A DNA stretch of 64,000 bases from Climacium dendroides (Eukaryota; Streptophyta; Bryopsida; Hypnales; Climaciaceae): NCBI GenBank assembly GCA_950106755.1, contig OX467082.1, forward strand, positions 21,142,001 to 21,206,000, in the 5' to 3' direction. Shown here in pieces: positions 47,846 through 58,652 of the stretch (the first letter of the stretch is position 1; the number at the start of each line of letters is the position of its first letter). The notes beneath the pieces are model-generated. The model saw nothing but the letters and a program-made list of their open reading frames with translations, searched no databases and was not told the DNA's origin. The translations under genes and the position numbers were made by a program.

Positions 47846-48027
47846 CATTTAGTTTAATGCTATAAGTCTCAAAATAGAGTGCTATATTAGTTTAATGCTA
47901 TAAGTCTCAAAATAGAGTGCTATATTAGTTTAATGCTATAAGTCTCAAAATAGAGTGCTATATTAGTTTAATGCTATAAATCTCAAAATAGAGTGCTATA
48001 TTAGTTTAATGCTATAAATTTCAAAAT
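47846..48027 (+). repeat. 38-bp tandem repeat, nearly five copies
   Basis: Unit TTAGTTTAATGCTATAAG followed by TCTCAAAATAGAGTGCTATA. The first three copies are identical; later ones have single substitutions. Confidence 0.95.
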
Positions 48028-48029
48028 AG

Positions 48030-49500
48030 GATGGGATGCAAAATTTTCTTAAAATATTGAAGATGATCTTAAGGAGAGTCTCCAACATTAATTTAATAAA
48101 TTAGGTGCATTAAAACATAGTGAAATTTTGTTTGACAACAAAACTATAAAAACTTTAATACTAAGTTGTAGGGACTTTAAAAATTCACATGCAACAATAT
48201 TTTTTAAACATTTCATTTGTATTTTGGAAAAGTTTATTTCAAGTATTTTACTTATACCCCCTCCCCAAAATACAATGGGTTGAGAGCCCTTTGGAAGAAT
48301 TTCATTTTTCGAAATTTCTGAAATGGAAAAAAACAAAGTATGTTTAAAGAAAAAAAAAGTGTTAGAAAATTAGAGCTATTCATTCATCTTCATTATTATT
48401 TTTAATTAGATAATGGAACCAATTTGTTAAGAGCTTAGAATGTCTACTAATATCATTTCAATGTATACAACATACTACAAATTAATTTGAACATACAATC
48501 CTTCAATTGAAGCTTGTGCATACTATAGCAATTTAGATAGTAATTACAACATTTGTATGAAAAATTTCTAGACGACTTACTAGAACAATTTCACAACTGA
48601 CGAGGTCTCCCAACTTGGAAACAAGGCCCCCAAAGCTTCAATCTTGTATCACTAGTATCATGGAGAGCAATAAGACCTTCTTCTACAAATAATGTAGGAA
48701 TTTCAAATTAAGAGAATTCAAGGTTCATTAAACTAGTATGATAACGGAAGGTGCCTAGAAAATATTTATTACTACACTAAACGTCAATTATATCTTGCAA
48801 TCTATGTAGTCAAAATTTGTATAATAAAATTCATCATATGTTTGGATAGAAATGTTTTTTTATTGTAATGAAAAAATTTGAATTTAATTTGGATATGAAT
48901 AATTTTAGAGTATTCTTTGATCTTGTATAATTATAAAACCTCTTTTGCTAAATCACTCACAATTATTGCTTGTGGCCTATAATAATAATATACAAAGCAC
49001 AAATAGTAGATAGTGACATTATAATTTTTTTTTTAAATTTGCATATTTTGAGGAAATATTTTGAATTTTAGCAAAATAAATTTACCATGACATTTTTTCT
49101 ACAAAAATCTTCTTATTCATAGGTATTGCATTTATTTAGGTCCAAAAAAATCATAAAAACTTCATCTATTTTCAATGTAAAACTTCATAAGAACTTCATC
49201 TATTAATAGATTTTTTTCCTAATGAATCTTGTTGAGTGTAGGGTTGCTTTCAAACTCCTTGACAAGACCCTATAGGACTCAAATGATTGTAATAGACCCA
49301 CTTACAAATTATTTATAGACTTCATAAAAATTTGTAGACTCCCATGAAATGAATAGCAAAAGAATTTGAATTGAATAAATTAAAATTTTTCTACAAAAGT
49401 TAACCCTAAATTCAAAAAATCCCTTATGATTGCTTGAACCCTACACAGTACTTTGATTTCAACTTGTTTAAGATGTTAGGAAACTCTTAGACATCAATAT
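48030..49500. other. AT-rich non-coding stretch
   Basis: No gene or structured repeat recognised. Confidence 0.4.
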
Positions 49501-49504
49501 TAAA

Positions 49505-51130
49505 TCATTCAATGGACTTATTATCCTCGACTCGAGGATAAAAAAGACCACAAGTCCACTAAATTATCCTTGCCTCGAGGATAAATATCCTCGAAGCAAT
49601 AATAAATTCGAGACCCTTGGAACTTATTATCGTCGAGCCAAGAATAATTATCCTCGCATGAATGTCTAGATCCTAAAAATTAAGTTGTGCTGGACTATTG
49701 GTAATCACAATTATCTTCAAGTCGATGATAACTACAGCATGTTAGTTCGAGGACTGGACGTGTATGCAAAAACCCTAAAACTAAACATTGAACAAGGAAT
49801 CGAATTACTAAACCCTAAAACATTTTGTAAAGGCACACAAAGAGGAACTGCCTACTAACTGAGCTTGAATCCTCCCGAGCCTGCCCCTCATTCCTGCCGA
49901 GCCTGCTAACCAATCTTGCCGTCACTGAGCCTGCCCCTCATTCCTGCCGAGCCTACTAACCAATCCTGCCGTCACCGAGCCTGCCCCTCATTCTTGCCGA
50001 GCCTACTAACCAATCCTGCCGTTGTTGAGCTTGCCCCTCATTCCTGCCAAGTCTGCTAACCAATCCTGTCGTCGCCGAGCCTACCATGCCGAGCCTACCC
50101 TGTGTGGTCTGGCGCCGCCAACCCGTTATGCTGAGCCTGCCGCCGTTTAGGTTCGGCGTTGCCTTGGAAGGTCATCTCCCTCCCGCCAACGTGTGTTTAT
50201 TTTGTAAACGCGCATTTGTTTTGTGAGTTGTAAGTGAGTTCATTGTGTGCGTGTTTAGTTGTTTGCAAGTTGAGTTCTTTGTGCTAGTTTCTGTGTGTAG
50301 TTCAGTGAGTTGTTTGTTGTGAATGCGCATAGTTTTGTTTCTCTCTCAAGCTTTCCGTGAGGACTGTGTGAGTTGTTGAGTTTTGTGTGCATGATCTTTG
50401 TGTGAGAATTATCTGCACAAGTTTTTGTGTGTGTGTTTGTGAATACTAGTTGTGTGTGCGCACACCTTTATTTACATTTCCAAATTGTTTAGAATTCATT
50501 GTTTTCCACGATGCACGTAGTGGAGTTGGAGCGGAGCGGAGACGATTTTTGTTTTGTTTTAACGCTTCATTGGAATTATCTACTGCTATTATTATCAAGT
50601 ATGTATTCAGTTCCTGTACTTGAATTTCAACCTCTACCTTCTTGCATTGCACTTGGAGTTTGCTTTGTTGCTTTTCCTTTTGATTAATTTATAGTTCCTG
50701 TATCAAGTTTCGAGTTCATTAGTTTTCAGTTGTTAGGTTCGTAGTTCCTATCTAGAGTGCCTATACAAAATATTTTAGGGTTTAGTAATACGATTCTTTG
50801 GATTCAAAGAACTCCATTTGAATATATTTGAACAATAGAGAACGGAAACCAAGTGTTCAATGTTAAGTTTTAGGGTTTACGCACACGTCCATTCCTCGAA
50901 CGAACATGCTGCAGTTATCTTCGACCCGAAGATAATTGTGTTTTTCAATAGTCTAGCACAATTTAATTTTTAGGGTCTAGTCATTCAAGAAAGGATAATT
51001 ATTCTCGACTCGATGATAACAAGTTCGAGGGGTCCCAAATCTATTCTTGCTTTGAGGATAATTATCCTCAAGGCGAGGATAACTTTGTGGACCCGTAGTA
51101 CTTATTATCCTTGAGTCAAGGATAAATCGC
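49505..51130. mobile_element. non-autonomous element with ~300-bp inverted repeats
   Basis: The left arm (about 49505-49830) and right arm (about 50765-51130) are reverse complements at roughly 80-85 percent by eye. Shared blocks include CCTAAAAATTAA, TTGTGCTnGACTATTG, CACAATTATCTTC, GCAGCATGTT and ATTACTAAACCCTAAAA. Long arms of this kind are typical of Mutator-like elements. The arms carry four copies each, by my count, of the 21-bp TTATC...GATAA palindrome. The centre holds a 50-bp tandem repeat and a T/G-rich stretch, with no transposase. Confidence 0.7.
49871..50080 (+). repeat. 50-bp tandem repeat, four copies
   Basis: GAGCCTGCCCCTCATTCCTG followed by CCGAGCCTGCTAACCAATCC and TGCCGTCACC, repeated at exact 50-bp spacing. 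It lies between the long inverted repeats. Confidence 0.9.
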
Positions 51131-53155
51131 ACACAACCAAAAGATTACAAATCCGATGTCCCTGCAGAAATGATAGTTGAAGCGTTGGAAAACCAAATCA
51201 ATTATTGTAAAACCAACATTGTACATTCCATCAGATGAGTTTCAATTCACAATAAATTTGAGTGTTTTGATGTATACGCGTAGTCCTAGAACTTCCGTGC
51301 TACTATTATCTTTGACACAAAGATAATTGTGTTCACCAATACAAATAGAAAATGCTAAGATAAGAAAAATTAAAGCCTACCAGAGGCCTATTCATGCATG
51401 TCAGAGACACGAGAGAACCACATAATTACACTGAGGATGATGGAATCCCATAATCAATGAAACATATATAATTCTATTGCATTAAAAGACTAAAGTGAAT
51501 GAACTATTTTTCCGTCTAGGTCCACAATGATGACGCTGATTTATCTTCAATTCGAAGATACATTGCTTCTTCTCGTATGAGGAGAGACCATATCCACAAT
51601 CGCCATCGTATCTACCTATCTACATTGAGCTCACGCCATGAGTAGAAGTGATAGCATTCTAGGAGTCAAGCCTAGAAATAATGGAAACACATCCTCAACT
51701 CGAAGATATCCTCTGTGGAAGTTGTTACCTCATCAATATGTGGGCAAGTATAGATATGGAGGCGGAAGGCAACTATGACTACTCGACTATACTACTACTA
51801 ATGGAGCCATTCAAGAACCCGTTTGTGAACCAGCCATTCATAGCTGAATTGCCAGAGACTTACAACATTGCCGTGTGGTCATTCGGCATGAATAAGTACA
51901 AGGACTATGTCTACCTTCTCTACTTCGCCAAAGATCAGACGAACTTTTTATCACTGAAGCAAAATGAAAAAGTTTCAGTAATCGAAGAGCATCACCAAAA
52001 CTATGTCGTCATTGTTCTCTGGGATGTCAGGAAAGATGGTCGTGCTGGTGATCACTACCACTCTCTTGTGCTAGACATAAGATATGATCACATACGGTTC
52101 GACATGGCGTATTTTGTTAGTACTTTGGAGGAGTCTCAGATTACGGAGTTGGTGAGGACGTTTGAGGCATCGAAATATCTGCCCTGGATTGATGGTACAA
52201 CGTCCGTCATTTGTAGAAGGCTCAATAATATCTAGGGAGCGTTAGATCAATATGCAATCAAGCATGAGCAGCAAGTCCCTCCAATTGGTGCGCCTCCAAA
52301 TTGAAAGAGAAGGAAATCAATTGACCCAAGCCAGACAGCGACTGCTTCGGGTAGCGTTGCAACAGGTCAAGGACAAGTGTGTTTGGAGCCACAAAAGCGT
52401 CCGGAGACTCAATTCGAAGGTCCATTCAATTCAAAGCCAAAGCGACCGCAAGGAGCCACTGCATCCAAATCAGCAGTGGCTGGCAGTTCTGGATCAGCCC
52501 TTATGACCATGGAAATAGTCGCCAAGGAAAAAAAGGATTTCGAGAAGTTTGTTGAAATTCAAAAAAACTTCTAGAATACTCACGCTGCTTGCTTTGTGTT
52601 GGGCCAAGACCCTGTCAAAGTGTCGATCAAACAATGCTTTCTTACGAAAGATGAGTATATTATTCGGAAGCTCGAGAGAGGCATTGTTGAGGACGTAAAG
52701 AAGGAGCTCATCCAATTGGGCGACATCAAGCAAAGGCAACGTATTTGCGTCATTCCCATAGACGCAAAGAAACAACTTCTGAAGTCCCCTCCCCTGAATG
52801 GGATGACATTAAGAGCGGCGGATTTATGATAATCAATGGCTAGCACAGTGTTACCGCCTCTCCAGAGTTGCAGGTTGAGGACTGTGGTAAAATACGAAGG
52901 CGAGAACTTCAAACATGGGAGGCTTACGTTGTCTGGACCCTAGATCCAAAGATGTTGACGAACATCTTTGCTTTCTACAACTCCACCAACCACCTCGATC
53001 ACGCACAGCCAACCTGGGGGAACCAGATTGTTAGTTGTCGAAACATCTGGATCCATTGTCTCCGCCCAACAAATGATCCAGAGGAGGCAAATTTCAGAAG
53101 AAACAGAGCTGTCTTAAATAATTCCCAGTACTTGGTAAGTCTTCAATGTACCTCA

Positions 53156-53244
53156 TTATCTTCGAGTCGAGAATAGATTTCCAACAGTAGACTTTGTTTG
53201 CAATACATCCCAGTAGTAATTAATTATCATCGATTTGAAGATAA
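53156..53244. repeat. two TTATC...GATAA palindromes in an intron
   Basis: Copies at 53156-53175 (TTATCTTCGAGTCGAGAATA) and 53224-53244 sit in the intron at 53135-53293 of the decayed ParB-like locus. Confidence 0.75.
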
Positions 53245-54218
53245 GTGTAAGATATGTAGCTGTGCATTGACCCAACCTACTCCTGTCTTGTAGAAATTTT
53301 GTACGCTTATAGTCAGTCGCTTCAAAAATATCAATCCAGAAAAGGACGGAGCGACTATCAAGACAGTAGTTGATCTGAAGTGCGAGATGAAGATTATCAC
53401 GCTTTGGGATAGTCTTTTCAAGTACTGGAATGAATTTCTGACGATGCATTTGGAGGGTGAGTTAGTCGAGCCAATCACTGGGTTGAAGTTTAAAGAGCTC
53501 AAGGGCTTCAATCGAAAAGCTTTCTCCTTGAAAAGAGAGTTTTTCAAGCACCTGGGCCACTTCACAGACAAGGACTTGGCTGCATATGCGTTGCATTTGC
53601 TGAACAAGACACCTTGTCGGAATGGGTCGTACCCGAAAGTGTCTGTGCAGAGGACGAAGATTTTGGTGCCCAACAACTATGCTAGCGCAGATTGGGTTGA
53701 ATGCAGGAAGCGAAAGAAGATTGTCCTCGAAGAGCTAATAGATATCAAACCCTCATTAAACTTACGAGACAACAATGGAGACGTCTTGGACAACGTCTGG
53801 AGGGCATAGAAAGCGAGGCACCGATTTTCTTTGTCGACATGGGACTTCCTTCTGTCACATCCTCAAGGAGAGTTTTTAAAAAAGAGGTTGACGAATGAAG
53901 CCAAGCATCGGAGGGCAAAGGATCTTGGAGAGAAGTTCGAGGACGAACAAACTCTTTTCCAAAGGTTCATGAAGTTGAAGTATAGATTGCCTTCAATTTC
54001 TGGAGGAGTGGCGTTGAGGGGATTGGATGTTCACGAAAGGGTTCTCCTGGTCAGCGGGAGTTACAATTACGAGCCCCGGACTCTCAACCTCGCCATTCTT
54101 GATGTTCATCAACTCTGGAAGCCCAAGGAGATGGACAAAACACCATCTCTACAGCCGTTCTTCGAGTTCCTTGCCACGAAGCTGCAGCCAACAGTTATGG
54201 AAGCGAGTGTATGGTTGT

Positions 54219-54582
54219 CACTATAACAAAACATGGTAAAAAAAACCCGCGCAGGAACTTCCAAAGTGGTTTTTTTGACACGTTTTTGTGCGCAGTTTTC
54301 TTTACGCGTTGCGCGTAGTAGACAGCCAAGTTTGTTAGCATTTTCCCACTTCAAATTTTGGAATTTTGGGGCGTGTAATATACCATTGGAAAGTTATTTA
54401 AAAGACCTTTCCAATGGTATATTACACGCCCCAAAATTCCAAAAATTGCAGTGGGAAATTGCTGCCAAAGTTGGCTGTCCACTACGCGCAACGCGCAAAG
54501 AAAACTGTGCACAAAAACGTGTAAAAAAAAACCACTTTGGAAGTTCCTGCACGGTTTTTTTTTACCATGTTTTGTTCTAGTG
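54219..54582. mobile_element. foldback MITE with CACTA-type ends and TGT target duplication
   Basis: Starts CACTATAACAAAACATGG and ends CCATGTTTTGTTCTAGTG. It is flanked on both sides by TGT, the 3-bp duplication typical of CACTA elements. Almost the whole 364 bp is an inverted repeat with arms over 150 bp. The arms differ by some substitutions and indels. The host reading frame is contiguous if the element plus one TGT is disregarded. Confidence 0.9.
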
Positions 54583-55048
54583 TGTGGATCCTGGGAGATC
54601 CGACTGAACGGCAAATTGCTGCATAATTTGCCAAAACTCATCTCACGGAGTTTGACTGCGTTCAATCGAGGTACATTCCCAACCGAGCGGAGCGGCTGAA
54701 CAATGTGACCAACCGGTCATCGGCTCCTCCAATGCTGCTGCTCTTTCTGTTCACGAAGGGTGACGAGTGCGCTTCTCTAGTGCGGCAGAGAATGAAAACG
54801 GAATATGACACCTCTAATATTCCGTACTACCTGGATGCCTCCAAGAACAATGAAGCGAAGTGGAGGTTGTACGTGACGGAACTTCGAATGGAGTTCTATT
54901 TTGAGATCAAGCGGAGAGTCAAGCAGAAGGGAGATCGGGGACAACCACCTCTTCAGCAATCACCTGTGCAACGGTCACCTGAGCTGCCTCCTCAATAGTT
55001 GGAAGCTGTACAAAACCGCACTGAGGATGAGGATCTAGATGCCGCGAT

Positions 55049-55369
55049 ATCTATAACAAAACATGGTAAAAAAGGCCGTGCACAGATGGTCATCATCGGT
55101 CTTTTAGCCACGTTTTTGCGCATGCGCGCGTAGTGGATTATTTCAATTTTTCTCAATTTTCCACTGCTATTTTAAGAATTATGAAACGTGTTATATATCA
55201 ACGGAAATATCTTTCCGTTGATATATAACACGTTTCATAATTCTTAAAATAGCAGTGGAAAATTGAGAAAAATTGAAATAATCCACTACGCGCGCATGCG
55301 CAAAAACGTGGCTAAAAGACCGATGATGACCATCTGTGCACGGCCTTTTTACCATGTTTTGTTATAGTG
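55049..55369. mobile_element. foldback MITE, near-perfect hairpin, GAT target duplication
   Basis: Same ends as the element at 54219 (CTATAACAAAACATGG and its complement), with the first two bases changed on the left. Flanked by GAT on both sides. The ~157-bp arms are identical except for one A in an A-run, by my reading, so it is a recent insertion or kept by gene conversion. The internal arm sequence is unrelated to the first element apart from the ends. The host frame is kept on both sides. Confidence 0.92.
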
Positions 55370-55892
55370 GATGGGTGGTTCCCAAGTGCATGAGGTTGAA
55401 GGTAGAGTCGGTGAAGAGGTCCTTCTTGCGCAACGCCAAAAGGTGAAGTCTGTAATCACTGACCAGGTTGTGGATTTGAGTGATTTTGATTCAGAGGACT
55501 TCCCTCACTCCTCTGACGACGACAATGAAGAGAGTGAGCACGAAAAAGAGGCTGATGTGTCGGCGCCGGTAGTCTCTGAGTCGACGGCAAAGCCTTCCAC
55601 AAAAGTGAAGGATGATCCCGGTTATTGGAACATAGTAAATGAGCGGAAGGCTAGGAGAGAGGCAAGGAAGAAGGCACGGTAGGACAAGCTTGACCTCAAA
55701 GACAAGCAGATCAGAGAAGCTGTGGCCTTGAGTCAAGAGACCAGCTTGAGGTGCACAAAGTTGGAGGAAATGGTGGCGGAACTTTTTGCTAGATCTCTAT
55801 CGCAGACTCTTCCAAGCCAAATTCCAATGCCACCTCCAGTCCACTCTTCCTTGCCAGTAGCATCTGCGTCCCGCGATGCTGCCAATCCTTCT

Positions 55893-55913
55893 CATCCTCA
55901 AGTCGAGGATAAG
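55893..55913. repeat. palindrome copy inside coding sequence
   Basis: CATCCTCAAGTCGAGGATAA, read in frame as HPQVEDK. Sister copies are at 51691-51709 (HPQLEDI) and 56049-56069 (HPRVEDI). Confidence 0.8.
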
Positions 55914-56432
55914 ACTGACGAAGTTCGTCCCTCCGAGGATGATTGCGTCGTAGCAACTCCAGCGTCTCAACTGCCCGCACCTAGTCTCACACGTTGCGAT
56001 GGGCAGTTTGCACCCATCCCCGAATCTGTGGGTATCAGTCTTCCAACACATCCTCGAGTCGAAGATATTGATGGAATTCCTACGTCTTCATCCGCAGGAC
56101 CCTCAAGGCCCCCGAAAGTGGTCGATGAAGGTGTGATTGCAGCGGAAGAGGCAGTTGTATGCACAACTTCCAAGGAAGCGGGTGGAGACAATCTTTGTGT
56201 CGATGATGTGGAGGAGGAACTTCTTGATTACGGGGAGGCTGAAGATGACATCCTTGACAACATTCTCGAGGAGGGGGAAGTTCGGGCGGAGGCGACCGCA
56301 GTTGCTGGGGTCGATGTGCACAAGGCGATGCATCGGAGGTACACTTGGCTAATCCATATGCGTTTATCTGAGTGTCTGCGATGTGTAGTGATTCATGTCT
56401 TACTTGGCTTGCGGAAGAGGCTGCTCTTTTGA

Positions 56433-56850
56433 TGTGGATTTCCTATATTGAATCAAGTTTTGTTGGCAGGAAATCACATTTATAATTGCTAGGCATTGAT
56501 GCAAACCTCTAGGCCTGCCTATGTGTAGAATAGTGTAGCATAGAGTGTTCGAGTGAATCTGTGCTTCATTTAGTTTCACGCAAAGTGTAACATGTAATCT
56601 TTGTAAATAAAATGTAAATAAAATTCCTGTTCTCACACACTTCTAATTTCAATCTTTGTCGACGTTTTGTTTGCTCAGTCTATAATTCTTAAAAGCTTGC
56701 ACCATCCGAGGGCACTGAAATCGCTTCCTGACTGAAACATGCAATCCATTAGTGGAATTTTGTGCTCCGTCCCGTTGTCTAGTTCACCTGATTCTGCATT
56801 CAAACAGGTAGCTCCATTTCTTTGTTGTTCTGCTTTCATCAAATAGAATT
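56433..56850. other. short intergenic stretch
   Basis: AT-rich, likely the 3' flank of the decayed locus. No gene seen. Confidence 0.4.
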
Positions 56851-57023
56851 GCACAGGGGCGGAGAGAACGTGAAGGATATTGTAAAGCCCTCACCCTCGG
56901 TTAAGTGGCTCAACATTGTCTTCGATCTGAACGGCATTCTCTATCAGTGCTTGCCGAGGTCGTACACTAATAGTTTCAAGCCGTATCGGATGAAAGACAA
57001 TATCTTGTGCCATATGATCCCGA
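56851..57023 (+). pseudogene. fragment resembling the start of an FCP1/NIF-like (HAD) domain
   Basis: After a possible acceptor (CATCAAATAG|AATTGC) the frame reads SVKWLNIVFDLNGILYQCLP. The FDLNGIL segment resembles the nucleophile motif of NIF/FCP1-type phosphatase domains, with Asn in place of the second Asp. It then runs NSFKPYRMKDNILCHMIPT and is cut at CGA|CACTACAAG by a CACTA terminus. No continuation was identified with confidence; a possible one near 62870-63010 is weak. Confidence 0.4.
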
Positions 57024-57720
57024 CACTACAAGAAAATGACTGCAAAATATGACTGCACTGAGTCATAAAATCATAAAATATGACTAAAGCAGAAATCACT
57101 GAAGATAGTCGGGATATGACTAGGATGAGTCATGGCTGAGTCATTCACTTTCAGTCATATGACTGGTGAGTTATATTTGCAGTCATATGAATTTAGAAGT
57201 ATAATAAATCATTTTTAGATGTATTTTGCCAACATAGCATATATGTTGACCACCTTTGGAGGCTTGACTTTCTCATGAGCTGCCCGGGCAAAAAAGACAA
57301 CCTACGTGGCATGTGACTGTGTCAAGTCATATTTTGGCTGATATGGAATGTGACTGTGGTAAGTCATATTTTGAGTGATATGCAATACGACTATAAAGAG
57401 TTATATTCTAAATAATATGGAATTTAACTATGGTGAATCATATTTTGAATCATATTTTAAATGATATGGAATATGATTGTGGTGAGTCATATTTTGAGTC
57501 ATATTTTAAGTGATATGAAGTATATTTTAAAGAATATGAAATATAATTGTGGTAAGTCATATTTTGAGTCATATTTTAAGTGATATGGAGTATAACTATT
57601 GTAAGTCATATCTTAAGTGATATGAAGTATAACTGTTGTGAGTCATATCTTAAGTGATATGAAGTATAACTGTTGTGAGTCATGTTTTAGTTGATGCAAC
57701 ATATGACTATCGGGAGTCAT
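57024..57720. mobile_element. CACTA left end with GTCATATTTTG subterminal repeats
   Basis: Begins CACTACAAGAAAATGACTGC, a canonical plant CACTA terminus. About 700 bp of TATGACTG, GAGTCATATTTTG and AAGTGATATGGA words follow, in a loose 50-65-bp period. The matching right end (TTTTCTTGTAGTG) was not found in the window. Confidence 0.75.
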
Positions 57721-58095
57721 TTTTTTCTTCAAGTTAGTACTAAAAGATAGTAAGAAGTAAAAGCTAAGATATAAAAGGAGGCAACAAAAACAAAAACTAA
57801 AAATCAATAAGAAGTAAAAATAAAACAAGTGAAGATGCAATAAAAGATTAGCAACAACTATAAAGCAACAACAAATTAACAACTATAAAACAACAACAAA
57901 CTAACAACAAATAAGATGTAAGAAACAACAATAGATTAGTAACAACCAAGAAACAACAATAGATTAGTAACAACCAAGAAACAACTAAAACTTCAATAAT
58001 TAAATAACAACAACTAAAACACAACATTACAACAATTAGAACTTCAAAAAATAAAAGGAGGAAGAAGAAACAAGAGTTAGAAAGCAATAACACAA
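57721..58095. repeat. purine-rich simple sequence (AACAAC/AAGAAAC)
   Basis: Long minus frames here (Leu/Phe/Cys-rich) are artefacts of this composition. Confidence 0.7.
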
Positions 58096-58129
58096 CCAGG
58101 GTTGTCTCGGACGTACGTCCATCACGAAA

Positions 58130-58340
58130 TCACGTCCAAAATCCGGACGTCCGGACGTCCGTCGTCCAGGTGTCTTGGACGCGACCGGACTATGGTCGGT
58201 CGGCGTCCAGCGGTTGGTCGGACGGTCGTGGGAGCGGTCGGGAGGGTGGCCGACGGAGCGGTCGGGAGGGCAACCGACAGAGCGGTTGGGGGGACGTCCG
58301 ACGGAGCGGTCGGGCGGACCGCCAGTCCGCAGGTTCGGCA
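58130..58340 (+). repeat. GC-rich 24-bp minisatellite
   Basis: After a CGGACGTCCGGACGTCCG palindrome, four 24-bp units of the form CCGACGGAGCGGTCGGGAGG are arrayed. Open frames in all phases here are repeat artefacts. It lies 300-500 bp upstream of the RING protein start. Confidence 0.85.
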
Positions 58341-58440
58341 GCGGACGGACCGTCCGATCGAACGCCGTCCGCAGGTTTGGGGTAGGTTCGCGTCGTCCGG
58401 GGTAGATTCGGGAAGACAAGTTCTAGGTTTGGGCGCGGAC

Positions 58441-58455
58441 GGCTATATGAAGGGA
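58441..58455 (+). promoter_or_regulatory. possible TATA box of the RING-H2 gene
   Basis: GGCTATATGAAGGG about 210 bp before the start codon, just after the GC-rich minisatellite. Confidence 0.3.
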
Positions 58456-58652
58456 CGGCCAAGGCATTTTCCCTCACTTCAACTCTCCTCCTTGGGAAAC
58501 AACACCACATCGGATGTGCTACTGTTGCTTCACCGCGCCAATTGCTCCTATGTGGTAGAGAGTTGGGGTCATACATCTTTGATTACACCGAAGGGGTTTT
58601 GAATCGGTCATTTATACACGGTTGAAGAGAAGAATCAAGACATCAAGTAGCT

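Larger units (their letters stand above)
51681..56432 (+). pseudogene. second ParB-like / methyltransferase-like locus, heavily decayed
   Basis: Coding follows frame 51681-52785, then a one-base shift, then the same frame to 53134, an in-phase intron (53135-53293, GTAAGT...TTGTAG), and on to 56432 once two foldback MITEs are removed. It carries TAG at 52233, 52572, 52841, 53807, 54996 and 55680, TGA at 52302 and TAA at 54624. Each is one C-to-T step from Gln or Arg. The first 180 residues are unrecognised. At 52.6-52.9 kb VKVSIKQCFLTKDEYIIRKL leads to MIING, stop, HSVTAS, which fits a ParB-like NGQHR motif. Later LNLAILDVHQLW and LQPFFEFLATKLQ parallel DLIIVDVPEG and LVPIFDFAQEYLH of the 28-33 kb gene. 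The 3' part is acidic and Pro/Ser-rich, with HPQVED/HPRVED peptides encoded by the palindrome family. Family assignment is inference. Confidence 0.5.

Noticed and set aside
57643..58093. Leu/Cys-rich minus frames resembling membrane proteins
   Set aside because: Complement of AACAAC/AAGAAAC low-complexity DNA.
58036..58602. Arg/Pro/Gly-rich frames on both strands
   Set aside because: Artefact of the CGGTCGG minisatellite; open in nearly all phases.
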